Made by a program: the position numbers and the translations under genes. A stretch of 39,720 nucleotides of DNA from the NCBI GenBank assembly GCA_030531385.1, contig JAUNNP010000011.1:1-39720 (forward strand). Direction: 5' to 3'. Below are positions 7,386 through 16,396 of the stretch, piece after piece. The DNA is from Eubacteriales bacterium. Its GTDB lineage: Bacteria > Bacillota > Clostridia > Lachnospirales > Lachnospiraceae. Position 1 is the first letter of the stretch, and each line of letters opens with the position of its first letter. Below the pieces are notes generated by a model that did not search any database, was not told the origin of the DNA, and worked only from the letters and a program-made list of their open reading frames with translations.

Positions 7386-10300
7386 TGAACGATATCTATT
7401 ATGATCTGATAGAAAAATATGAAGGGACCGGAGAAGGCGGCCGCGCCTCAGATGAGGAGATATTATTTGCCGCTAAGGACAGTACTTATTTTTGTGCTTT
7501 AAGTCCGGACAGGATCAATGCACTTGAAAGCCTGAACTGGAACAGCTGTATGAAGGTCCTTATCGTTGGCGCCGACTACGGCATTGCGGCTCCGCTATGC
7601 AGCCGCTTAAAGAGACTTGATATTGCGGATCCGGAAGAAGAAAGACTTTTCCTCATTAAAAAACGTTATCCCGGGCTTTTGGAAAGCGGAAAGCTCAGAC
7701 TTATAAACAGCATATCTGACACAGATTACGATGCTGCTGTCATAGATCTTTCGGTGGGGGATCTTCCAAAGGAATATGGAAATGATATCCGCGAGCTTAC
7801 GGTAAATATCAGCCGGCATGTGAAGGCCACCGGCTTTGTTGCTGTGTTTGCGGACAATGCCGGTTCTCTTAAGCTTGCTGCCGGAAACTCGCCGGACAGC
7901 ACGGCCTTTTATATTAACGAGGCGGATCTTGAAAACATAAAAGCTGCACTTGGATATGAGAAGCTTGAAGTGTACTACCCTCTTCCGAATGTAAAATTTG
8001 CAAAAAATATTTATTCGGACAGATTCCTTCCTTCAGCCGGAAGCTTTAAGGATATTTCGGATTTTGATTTTGACGAAGTAAATGCTGTCTTCGATGAGGA
8101 GGGAGTATACGGAAGTCTTATAGAAGCAGGAGTATTTTCCGCATTTGCACCGTCCTATATTGCTGTTTATGGAAATGCCAAGTCACCGTATATTCCTGAC
8201 TATGTAAGATATAACCGTGCGCGTTCAGAGGAATATGCTCTCAAGACTGAAATAATACCGGGAGCAGAGGCCGGCGGAAAAAATATCGTCAGAAAGTCCG
8301 CTCTTACAGCTGCGGCAAATGGACATATCGAAAGCTTTAAGGAAAAATATGAGCTTTTGAAAAATGAGACCGGTGAAAATGCATATGTACTGAGACCTGA
8401 ATTTGGCGAGTCAGAGGACGGACTTAAATTTGCGGATTTTGATTATGTAAAAGGCATAGAGCTCTCAAAGCTTCTGGCAGAGCATATAAGCGGCGGAAAA
8501 GCACCGCATGATGAGATAGAGACTGCATTGGGTATTATCCTTGGCGGGGAGGATGGCCAATGCCACAGCCTCGATTCCCTGTTTGAAAATATCCTTGTCA
8601 CTGATGAGGGAAGATATTGCTTTATAGATTATGAGTGGGTCAGCAGTGAAGCAGCTGACCGCAGCTTTGTGCGCTGGCGTATTTTAAGCTACTGGTTTGA
8701 CGCATATAAAACAGCACTTACTTCCTATGCTGATAAGCGGGAGTTTTTGCGTGAATTTGGCATAGAAGATCAAAAGGCAGAAGCATTTGAAGAAAAGGAA
8801 GCATCTTTCCAGGCTTCAGTAAGAAGCGGCGCAAATACAGATGCGGATAAATTCCGCACTAAGGCCGTTACTCCATCCCGCATAAGGGAGCTTGAACAGC
8901 GTATAACAGAGCTTACAGACTGGAACTTAAGACTTCAGGATGAAATAGAGGAGCATAAGGCTGCCATTTCTAAGGAACGCGAAGTCGAACGCTTAAGCCA
9001 GAATCATATAAGAAATATTGAAAAAATCAATACTGAGCAGAAAAACCAGCTTGAGATATTAAATACCCAGAATACATATCTTAAGAAGCACCAGAGCCTC
9101 TTAAGCCGTATGGCAAGGGCATTTATAGACAGACTTGATGCCTGGGCTCCGGCTGACTCGGTAAAAAGAAAGCTTATTCACTACACTGAGGATACACTGC
9201 GCCATCCTGTAAGACAATTTGGCCTTTATTTTACAAAAGAGGGCAGACGCTTTATTTCGGGAGATTTCAAAATAGGCGGAGAGTTTTCAGAGGGCGGAAT
9301 ACTGACTGTCCCTAAGGCAAATGCACCTCTTGTTTCCATAGTTATTCCGGCTTACGACCAGGTAAGATATACCTATGCCTGCATCAGGTCGATAATAAGC
9401 AATACTGATTTTGATGAGACCCCTTATGAGATCATTCTTGCCGATGATGTTTCACAGGACGCGACCCGCGAGATCGGCAGCTTTATAAATAATCTTATTA
9501 TAAGCAGAAACTCATCCAATATGGGCTTTTTAAAGAATTGCAATCAGGCAGCAGCCAAGGCTCGCGGAAAGTATATACTGTTTCTTAATAATGATACTAA
9601 GGTACATGAGAACTGGCTGTCATCGCTGGTGAGGCTTATCGAAAGTGACGATACCATAGGCATGGTCGGCTCCAAGCTGGTTTATCCGGACGGAAGACTC
9701 CAGGAGGCCGGAGGCATAATCTGGTCAGACGCGTCCGGCTGGAACTATGGCAGGCTTGATGATCCTGAAAAGGCTGAATATAACTATGTCAAGGATGTAG
9801 ATTATATTTCCGGAGCAGCGATCATGATAGGCGCTGAGCTCTGGAAGGAGATAGGCGGATTTGACGAGTATTTCGCGCCTGCTTACTGTGAGGATTCTGA
9901 TCTTGCGTTTGAAGTCAGAAGACACGGAAAGCGTGTTGTATACCAGCCACAGTCGGTAGTCACTCACTTTGAGGGTATCTCAAATGGTACGGATGTCCTG
10001 GGAACAGGACTTAAGAGGTATCAGGTCGTAAACCAGGAAAAATTCAGGGAAAAGTGGGCGGCAGAGCTCAAAAAGCAGTCTGTCAATACCGGGGATCCGG
10101 ATCCGTTTTCCGCACGGGACCGTTCGCAGGGAAAGCCATGTGTGGCGATAATCGATCATTATGTGCCGACCTGGGATAAGGACGCAGGCTCGAAGACGAC
10201 CTATCAGTATATAAAAATGTTCCTTGCGAGGGGCTTTAACGTAAAGTTTATCGGAGACAACTTCCTCCATGAGGAACCCTACACCTCAGACCTGGAACAG

Positions 10301-11290
10301 CTTGGGGTAGAAGTACTTTACGGAACTGATTACCGTGACGGTATATTTGATTATTTAAAGAAAAACAGCAAAAATATAGATTTTTGCTATTTAAACAGAC
10401 CGCATATTGCTGTTAAGTATATCGATTTCATCAAAAAGAACACGGATATAAAATGCATATTCTACGGACATGATCTGCATTACTTAAGGATATTCCGTGA
10501 GTACGAGCTGACGGGTGAGATCAGAAAAAAGCGTGAGTCAGATTACTGGAAGAGCCTTGAGTTCTCTGTAATGGAGCAGTCGGATATGGTATATTATCCG
10601 TCTCAGGTCGAAATAGATGAGATCCATAAGTTCCATCCTGAGATCCCGGCAAAAGCGATCACGGCTTACGTCTGGGACGAGTTTAAGGAACCGGACCAAG
10701 GCACGGAAAATTATGACGGACGCGAAGGAATTTTGTTTGTCGGAGGCTTTAAGCATCCGCCAAATGCTGATGCCGTAAAATGGTTTGCGGAAAGCATCTG
10801 GCCTCTAGTTAAAGCAGAGGTACCGGATATAAAATTCTATGTGGCGGGTTCGGGAGCTGATGAAGACATACTTAAGCTGAACGATCCCGGGTCCGGCTTT
10901 GAGATACTGGGCTTCGTATCGGATGAGCGCCTTAATGAACTGTATGAGACGACCCGGCTCGTTATCGTACCATTGAGATATGGAGCAGGTGTTAAAGGCA
11001 AGGTCGTGGAAGCAATCTATAATAATTCAGTCGTTGTCACCACCTCGGTGGGAGCTGAAGGCATTCCGCAGGCTGAAAATATCATGACGGTGGTCGATGA
11101 TGACCCGGATGCTCTTTTCGATAATGCTGAAAGGATAGCAAAGGATTTTGCAAAAGCCGTTATAGAGCTTTACAGCGACACAGAAAGACTTTCACGCATG
11201 AGCGCTGCATGCGGCAGCTATATACGTGAGCATTACAGCTATGATGCTGCATGGTCAGTAGTAGAAGATGATTTTAAGTCAGAAAAATAA
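7385..11290 (+). CDS. Giant multidomain glycosyltransferase (methyltransferase-like, kinase-like, coiled coil, GT2, GT4)
   Basis: The protein has 1301 residues. About 1-280 resemble a Rossmann methyltransferase, but the binding loop VLIVGADYG departs from GxGxG, so activity is uncertain; the IYSDRFLPSAGSF and FAPSYIAVYG segments fit this Clostridial domain. About 285-440 look like a degenerate aminoglycoside-phosphotransferase-like fold (FENILVTDE, FIDYEWV). About 500-575 are charged and heptad-like, probably coiled coil. A GT2 domain starts near 648 (PLVSIVIPAYDQ) with LFLNNDT near 733 as the metal-binding region. A GT4 domain runs from about 917 (IDHYVPTWDKDAG) with FVGGFKHPPNAD near 1117 and PLRYGAGVKGKVVEAIYN near 1200. 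It may build two successive linkages while the N-terminal part modifies or caps the chain. It is coupled to the Wzt-like ATPase. Confidence 0.88.
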   Translation: MNDIYYDLIEKYEGTGEGGRASDEEILFAAKDSTYFCALSPDRINALESLNWNSCMKVLIVGADYGIAAPLCSRLKRLDIADPEEERLFLIKKRYPGLLESGKLRLINSISDTDYDAAVIDLSVGDLPKEYGNDIRELTVNISRHVKATGFVAVFADNAGSLKLAAGNSPDSTAFYINEADLENIKAALGYEKLEVYYPLPNVKFAKNIYSDRFLPSAGSFKDISDFDFDEVNAVFDEEGVYGSLIEAGVFSAFAPSYIAVYGNAKSPYIPDYVRYNRARSEEYALKTEIIPGAEAGGKNIVRKSALTAAANGHIESFKEKYELLKNETGENAYVLRPEFGESEDGLKFADFDYVKGIELSKLLAEHISGGKAPHDEIETALGIILGGEDGQCHSLDSLFENILVTDEGRYCFIDYEWVSSEAADRSFVRWRILSYWFDAYKTALTSYADKREFLREFGIEDQKAEAFEEKEASFQASVRSGANTDADKFRTKAVTPSRIRELEQRITELTDWNLRLQDEIEEHKAAISKEREVERLSQNHIRNIEKINTEQKNQLEILNTQNTYLKKHQSLLSRMARAFIDRLDAWAPADSVKRKLIHYTEDTLRHPVRQFGLYFTKEGRRFISGDFKIGGEFSEGGILTVPKANAPLVSIVIPAYDQVRYTYACIRSIISNTDFDETPYEIILADDVSQDATREIGSFINNLIISRNSSNMGFLKNCNQAAAKARGKYILFLNNDTKVHENWLSSLVRLIESDDTIGMVGSKLVYPDGRLQEAGGIIWSDASGWNYGRLDDPEKAEYNYVKDVDYISGAAIMIGAELWKEIGGFDEYFAPAYCEDSDLAFEVRRHGKRVVYQPQSVVTHFEGISNGTDVLGTGLKRYQVVNQEKFREKWAAELKKQSVNTGDPDPFSARDRSQGKPCVAIIDHYVPTWDKDAGSKTTYQYIKMFLARGFNVKFIGDNFLHEEPYTSDLEQLGVEVLYGTDYRDGIFDYLKKNSKNIDFCYLNRPHIAVKYIDFIKKNTDIKCIFYGHDLHYLRIFREYELTGEIRKKRESDYWKSLEFSVMEQSDMVYYPSQVEIDEIHKFHPEIPAKAITAYVWDEFKEPDQGTENYDGREGILFVGGFKHPPNADAVKWFAESIWPLVKAEVPDIKFYVAGSGADEDILKLNDPGSGFEILGFVSDERLNELYETTRLVIVPLRYGAGVKGKVVEAIYNNSVVVTTSVGAEGIPQAENIMTVVDDDPDALFDNAERIAKDFAKAVIELYSDTERLSRMSAACGSYIREHYSYDAAWSVVEDDFKSEK

Positions 11291-11310
11291 ACAAAGGAAA
11301 ATATCTGTAT

Positions 11311-11958
11311 ATGGAAAAAAACGTAAAAGCAATCTTTGACGAGCTCCTTATGCGCCATCCTGAGTTCAATATGATAAAAGGCAGCATAGAGGAAGCTTAT
11401 GAGATAATAAAAAAATCCTATGATAACGGCGGAAAGCTGCTTATTGCCGGAAACGGCGGTTCGGCAGCTGACAGTGAGCACATTGTGGGAGAACTCATGA
11501 AGGGGTTTGTTAAGAGACGCCCGGTCAGCAGGTCCTTCAGGGAGAAGCTGATGTATGCAGATGAGGTCGAGGGTGAGAAGCTTGCTGACAGACTTCAGGG
11601 TGCACTTCCGGCAATCGCGCTTACAGGACACACTGCCCTTACAACAGCCTATGCAAATGATGTTGAAGGAACATTTTCATTTGCGCAGCAGCTCTATGGC
11701 TACGGAAAGGCCGGAGATGTATTTTTGGGCATAAGCACGTCGGGAAACAGCAGAAATATAACAGCGGCTGCAACGGTTGCAAAAGCCATGGATATTAAGG
11801 TCATAGCCCTCACAGGCTGCACAGGCGGAAGGCTGAAGCCCCTTGCCGACTGCTCAATAGTCGTTCCGAGCAGCGAGACCTTTAAGATACAGGAGCTTCA
11901 CCTTCCTGTCTATCATGCGCTCTGCCTTATGCTTGAGGAGACATATTTCGAATCATGA
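11311..11958 (+). CDS. gmhA: SIS-domain sugar isomerase, GmhA-like
   Basis: The 215-residue SIS protein most resembles sedoheptulose-7-phosphate isomerase. It has AGNGGSAADSEHIVGELMKGF, with the glutamate that corresponds to the E. coli GmhA catalytic residue, the ISTSGNSRNI phosphate loop, and the C-terminal QELHLPVYHALC helix carrying the conserved histidine. Compared with E. coli GmhA it has an insertion of roughly 20-25 residues (about 68-95), seen in a Firmicute subgroup. No hldE/hddA/gmhB partners are present here, so heptose precursor synthesis must be completed elsewhere or the substrate is different. AAAGGA at 11293-11298 may be the ribosome binding site. The stop overlaps the next start by 4 bp. 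Confidence 0.85.
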   Translation: MEKNVKAIFDELLMRHPEFNMIKGSIEEAYEIIKKSYDNGGKLLIAGNGGSAADSEHIVGELMKGFVKRRPVSRSFREKLMYADEVEGEKLADRLQGALPAIALTGHTALTTAYANDVEGTFSFAQQLYGYGKAGDVFLGISTSGNSRNITAAATVAKAMDIKVIALTGCTGGRLKPLADCSIVVPSSETFKIQELHLPVYHALCLMLEETYFES

Positions 11959-12758
11959 AGCATACCTTTGCGATAAGTGCATATGGTGAGAGCCCTTATC
12001 TTGAGCAGTGCATAAGATCTGTCAGGGAACAGTCGGCTTTGGACCCGGTGATCATCTGTACATCCACGCCGAATGAACTCATCAGAGGGCTTTCGGAAAA
12101 ATACGGGCTGGAGCTTTATATAAGAGATGGCGCCAGCTCACTTAAGGATGACTGGAACTTTGCCGTGCAGACAGCCGTGGAGATGACAGGAGCCGAGCTT
12201 GTGACTGTGACTCATCAGGATGATGTTTATCATGCGGACTATGCGAGGGCTCTTAAAAAGGCGCTTAAGGTATATCCGGACACGAGTGTTTTCTTTACAA
12301 GATACAGAACTATTGATGAAGCAGGGAATGAACTTAGGACAAAGGCGGAGAGCGTAAAAAGACTTTTAAGGCTCCCCTTAAGACTTCGCAGGATCTCTGA
12401 CAGAGAGTTTATAAAAAGGCTTCCGCTTATATTTGGAAATGGCATAGGGTGCCCGACCTGCACATATAATATCAGCCTTACAGGGCTGCCGGTATTTCAG
12501 AATGATCACAGCTTTGTCATAGACTGGAGAACGCTCCTCAGGCTTTCGTCTATGCCGGGCCGCTTTGTCTGTATTGAAAAGGAACTTGTGGATTACAGAG
12601 TCCATCAAAATGCCGAGACCAGAAAAAATATAGATAATCATAACAGGGAAAAGGAGGAGGCTGAAGTTTTCGCTTCAATATGGCCCGGACCAATAGTCTC
12701 ACTCCTTATGCATTTTTATAAAAAAGCATACAGGGATTACGATGCAGACACTGATTGA
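11955..12758 (+). CDS. Glycosyltransferase family 2 protein
   Basis: A GT-A-fold transferase of 267 residues. The N-terminus reads FAISAYGESPYLEQCIRSV, the usual GT2 first strand and helix. A T-H-Q-D-D-V-Y-H segment near 88-95 supplies the DXD-like metal site. D-W-R-T-L-L (about 190) and the C-terminal V-D-Y-R-V-H-Q-N segment fit capsule/rhamnan-type GT2 enzymes. There is no membrane segment, so it acts at the cytoplasmic face on a lipid-linked acceptor. It overlaps gmhA by 4 bp and the next membrane protein by 17 bp. The sugar donor is unknown. Confidence 0.88.
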   Translation: MKHTFAISAYGESPYLEQCIRSVREQSALDPVIICTSTPNELIRGLSEKYGLELYIRDGASSLKDDWNFAVQTAVEMTGAELVTVTHQDDVYHADYARALKKALKVYPDTSVFFTRYRTIDEAGNELRTKAESVKRLLRLPLRLRRISDREFIKRLPLIFGNGIGCPTCTYNISLTGLPVFQNDHSFVIDWRTLLRLSSMPGRFVCIEKELVDYRVHQNAETRKNIDNHNREKEEAEVFASIWPGPIVSLLMHFYKKAYRDYDADTD

Positions 12759-14847
12759 TATCATGACAAATGATGTTAATGTTTCCATGCAGTATGAGAT
12801 CGCGCTTATGCTGTGTGCTTTTTTTGTATCTGCACTTGTATTTAAGGACAGGAAAAGGCTCAGGGTCGTCTGGGGCAGCATTTTCCTGTTTTTTATCTAT
12901 ATTCACAGGATACTGCTCCCTTTCATCATTTCGGGAGTCTATCTGCTTATAGTAAGCGGGCTGGTCACGGCACTTGTAAAGCTTGATATACACAGTTTCT
13001 TCCTTCCGGCCAAAGCATTTGCAAAAAAGCTTAAAAGGTATACAGAAACGAACTCAGTGCTGCCTTTTACCGCGGTAATACTTACTATACTGCTCATCCA
13101 GCTTTGCAGGATCAATATAGCCATGGATTATGACTCGCTGCGCTACGGACTAAGGTCCGATGTGCTGCTGACAAACGGAAGGGGCATTGCCGGATTTTTT
13201 GCAAATACAGGACTTGTAAACAGTGTTTACAGCTATCCGAAGGGCTTTGAACTTCTTACGAGACCGCTTTATTTTGGCGGTACTTACGGAAATGTTCTGT
13301 GTGTAAATATTTGGGCGGTCATTGCGGTCATTCTGCTTACGGGAGAGATCGTATATGCCACTGCCGGCTCCGAAGAGGCAGAGGTGCTTGCGGCCATGCT
13401 CACCTCCCTTGTTCCCGGCATTACAAATATGTCTATCACGGCAAAAAGTGATCTGGTCACGCTTATATGCCAGCTGACATTTATATACTGTATCGTCCGC
13501 TATGCAGGAGGAAATGAGAGGCAGGAAATGGGCGGATCTGCGGAGACCGGCATAGGAACAGGCGCACTTTTATTAAGCTATGCCTTTAAGCCCACAGCGG
13601 TAGCCTTTTCATCCATAGCGGGCATTACAGCGATCATATATTTTTTGTCAAAAAAGATCAGCATAAGGTTTAATGCATCCGGCATCAGGGCTCTTATCCT
13701 GTCGGTCATATATTCCGGGATAATTACCGTGCGGACCTTCATTATCACGGGCCAACCGTTTGCCGGCGTCTTTACCGGACTTTTTGAAAGCCTCGGACTA
13801 AAGCTGAAATATCCATTCCGCAGTCAGAGTATGGTATACAGCGATGATTCCGTGGGATTTTCATATAAGCTCAAGGCTTTTATAAGCAGACTGTTTCATT
13901 TTATGTGCTGTCCTGTCGGGGACGACATGAGCCATGTGATCATTGCCTGGGGCGGCCTTGTTTTTCTGCTAATGCTGATAGCGGTCATCATTTTTATACG
14001 CGGTACTTCGCAAAGAATGGGAGAGCTTAACAGACTGTCCGCGGTAGAAAAGCTTGGCCTTCATTTTAATGAAGAGGCCTTTGATTTCCTGAAATTCATT
14101 ACGGCAGCGGCAGGAGGCATTTCCCTTATAAGCCTCGCGCTTTTATATCAGGTCGATGGAAATTACTTTATGCTGATATATTCGCTTACAGCGGCACTTG
14201 GAACGATAGTATTGTTTACAGAAGCCCGGTATGAAATGAGCGGCCTTGGAAAAAACTTCAGGAGCTATGTATCCGGGGGAAGCAATGCCGCGCTTATACT
14301 TCTAAGCGCAGTTATGATATATTTTACAGCCTTCACAAACTGGAGCGGACCCGTTGGATTTACGCCTGCGGATCTTGTAAACAAGGGCTATTATGATCAT
14401 GAAGCTGAGTACATGTTTGATACCCGTGTCTGGGATAAGAACGCAAGAGTAGTGGCCTTTGCCAAGGAGCCGGACTGTTACCGGATAAAGGGAAGAGTCG
14501 AAAGCTGGGTGGATATAGATGGATCGGGCGGAAATGTTTATCTTACGGATACCAAGCTGAATATCTTTAAGGATTACCTTGAGTTTGCGGATATTGACTA
14601 TATTTATGCGGACCTTGACTTTATAAGTGACAAACTTAACTCAAGGCATGAACGTGCAGGGGTGCTTTTTACATATCTGCTGGAGGATGGATGCTTTGAA
14701 GACGTATTCCTTCTTGAGGGATCATCTGACCGGATATGTGCCAGACTGGACAAGGCAAGGACAGCGGTGGATTGGGAAACTCCCATGAGTAAGGAACTTA
14801 TATCGAGAATTGAAGAACAGAAGAGTTGGTTTGATGGAATCAGGTAA
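12742..14847 (+). CDS. Large polytopic membrane protein, possible GT-C glycosyltransferase
   Basis: The 701-residue protein has about a dozen hydrophobic segments up to residue about 540, then a soluble C-terminal tail of about 160 residues. After the fourth hydrophobic segment comes N-I-A-M-D-Y-D-S-L-R-Y, an acidic loop like the one that carries the catalytic aspartates of GT-C enzymes. No family name is recognised with certainty; function as a polyprenyl-phosphate-sugar-dependent transferase is an inference from topology and place. AGGG at 12732-12735 lies 6 bp before the ATG, which supports this start despite the 17-bp overlap with the GT2 gene. It is the first of three membrane proteins in a row. 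Confidence 0.8.
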   Translation: MQTLIDIMTNDVNVSMQYEIALMLCAFFVSALVFKDRKRLRVVWGSIFLFFIYIHRILLPFIISGVYLLIVSGLVTALVKLDIHSFFLPAKAFAKKLKRYTETNSVLPFTAVILTILLIQLCRINIAMDYDSLRYGLRSDVLLTNGRGIAGFFANTGLVNSVYSYPKGFELLTRPLYFGGTYGNVLCVNIWAVIAVILLTGEIVYATAGSEEAEVLAAMLTSLVPGITNMSITAKSDLVTLICQLTFIYCIVRYAGGNERQEMGGSAETGIGTGALLLSYAFKPTAVAFSSIAGITAIIYFLSKKISIRFNASGIRALILSVIYSGIITVRTFIITGQPFAGVFTGLFESLGLKLKYPFRSQSMVYSDDSVGFSYKLKAFISRLFHFMCCPVGDDMSHVIIAWGGLVFLLMLIAVIIFIRGTSQRMGELNRLSAVEKLGLHFNEEAFDFLKFITAAAGGISLISLALLYQVDGNYFMLIYSLTAALGTIVLFTEARYEMSGLGKNFRSYVSGGSNAALILLSAVMIYFTAFTNWSGPVGFTPADLVNKGYYDHEAEYMFDTRVWDKNARVVAFAKEPDCYRIKGRVESWVDIDGSGGNVYLTDTKLNIFKDYLEFADIDYIYADLDFISDKLNSRHERAGVLFTYLLEDGCFEDVFLLEGSSDRICARLDKARTAVDWETPMSKELISRIEEQKSWFDGIR

Positions 14848-16396
14848 AAAAAGCTCAGACAAACTGAATATCATAATAAGTCTTATTTTTTTAGCTCTTA
14901 TAGCCGCGTTTGGATTTTATATAAACAGGGACATCGTGATCAAGGGAATGTACATGGATGATCTTTATCTCTGGTCGTATTTCAGGGAGGAGAATATCCT
15001 GGAATTTGCTTTTCCTTTGGGGACGGCAAAACGCTGCCGCTTTATCTACTGGCTTGCGGCCTATATACAGATGATGATCGCGGGACACCATATAACAAGA
15101 TTTGTGACCATCAATATCATCCTTAATATAGGAGTGGCCTGGCTGCTTTATTATATGGCCCTGAAGCTCTCAAAAAGCGCTGTCACGGCATTGGCGGTAT
15201 CCGCGTCATATCTTTCATCAAGATTTGCCTATTATCAGATCGGGCAGGTCATAGGACTCATGGAGACCATGGCACTTTTCTTCGCGATACTTGTACTGTG
15301 GTGCTTATACCGTTATATAAAAGAAGAAAAGAGCTACTATGCGGGACTTTTTGTGTATTTCCTGCTCGTATTTACTCATGAGAGATATATAAGCCTGCTT
15401 CCGCTTTTTTATCTCGCTCTTATTATAAGAGTGGCAGGGGCAGGAAAGCCGGGATATAAAAAAGAAATCAAAAGAAATATCGCAAAATGGCTGATACCGG
15501 TCGCGGAGCTTATCGTGATCCTGCTTCTGAGAGCGCTTTTCAGCGGAAGGGCAATGCCTGCCGGTACCGGAGGAACCCAGGTAACAGATACCTTCAGTGT
15601 CAGAGAGTGCATAGGTTTTGCACTCAGCCAGATCGCATATATCTTTGGAATAAATGCCGGCCCCGAGTATCTTTCCGGCATCAGCTGGCATCAGACACCG
15701 GACAGCATAAGAAAAGCCGTATACGCGGGTATCGTGCTTATAGCACTTATTACAGCTGCCTATATCACCTCGGTGATGATTTCGGCAGCAAAAGAAAAAA
15801 AGGGAAACAGGATAATATTTGAAAACATATCTGCAGGCCTGCTTTTTACGGGTTTTATAGCTTTGTGCATCGGATGCTCTTCTGTTACTATAAGAGTAGA
15901 GATGAGATGGATATACGTTTCATATTCAGCAGCATTACTATATGCGGCATATATGATCGGAGAGATCAGAGGGCGCATATCTGGTGCAAATGCCGCCGGA
16001 GCGGTGGCTGTGATATTTGCGGCCTACAGCATACTTTCGGCCGGCATCAATATTTTTTACCGCGGATATTTCTATAATATATACTTCATGCCGAACCAGC
16101 TCAGGATGAACTCTTTAACTGAGCAGACTGTGGAAAAATATGGTACGGAAGGCGTATTTGGCAAGGATATCTACCTTCTTGAAAATACTTATGAAATGAC
16201 AGATTTCTATGCGGAAACGTTTTTCATGCAGTTTGACCCTGAAATGAATGCGGAGGGAACGAGGGTGATCTTTGCAAATAGCCTTGAAGAGGTTCCGGTC
16301 GATTCTGTCAGGGCGGGCAAGGCCCTGGTCCTGGAAGAAGTACCTTCTGAAAATGCATACAGGGATATAACCGCGGACATTATGGAGCAGAAATGA
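14834..16396 (+). CDS. Polytopic membrane protein, GT-C-like
   Basis: From the ATG at 14834 the protein has 520 residues, with about ten hydrophobic segments and a C-terminal soluble tail of about 110 residues. The first extracytoplasmic loop contains GMYMDDLYLW, an acidic pair after the first helix as in many GT-C glycosyltransferases, and a later LVFTHERYISLLPL segment sits between helices. A longer reading from a TTG at 14810 has AAGGA about 14 bp upstream and cannot be excluded. Either start overlaps the previous gene. The stop overlaps the next gene by 4 bp. Donor, acceptor and even transferase activity are inferred only. Confidence 0.78.
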   Translation: MESGKKSSDKLNIIISLIFLALIAAFGFYINRDIVIKGMYMDDLYLWSYFREENILEFAFPLGTAKRCRFIYWLAAYIQMMIAGHHITRFVTINIILNIGVAWLLYYMALKLSKSAVTALAVSASYLSSRFAYYQIGQVIGLMETMALFFAILVLWCLYRYIKEEKSYYAGLFVYFLLVFTHERYISLLPLFYLALIIRVAGAGKPGYKKEIKRNIAKWLIPVAELIVILLLRALFSGRAMPAGTGGTQVTDTFSVRECIGFALSQIAYIFGINAGPEYLSGISWHQTPDSIRKAVYAGIVLIALITAAYITSVMISAAKEKKGNRIIFENISAGLLFTGFIALCIGCSSVTIRVEMRWIYVSYSAALLYAAYMIGEIRGRISGANAAGAVAVIFAAYSILSAGINIFYRGYFYNIYFMPNQLRMNSLTEQTVEKYGTEGVFGKDIYLLENTYEMTDFYAETFFMQFDPEMNAEGTRVIFANSLEEVPVDSVRAGKALVLEEVPSENAYRDITADIMEQK

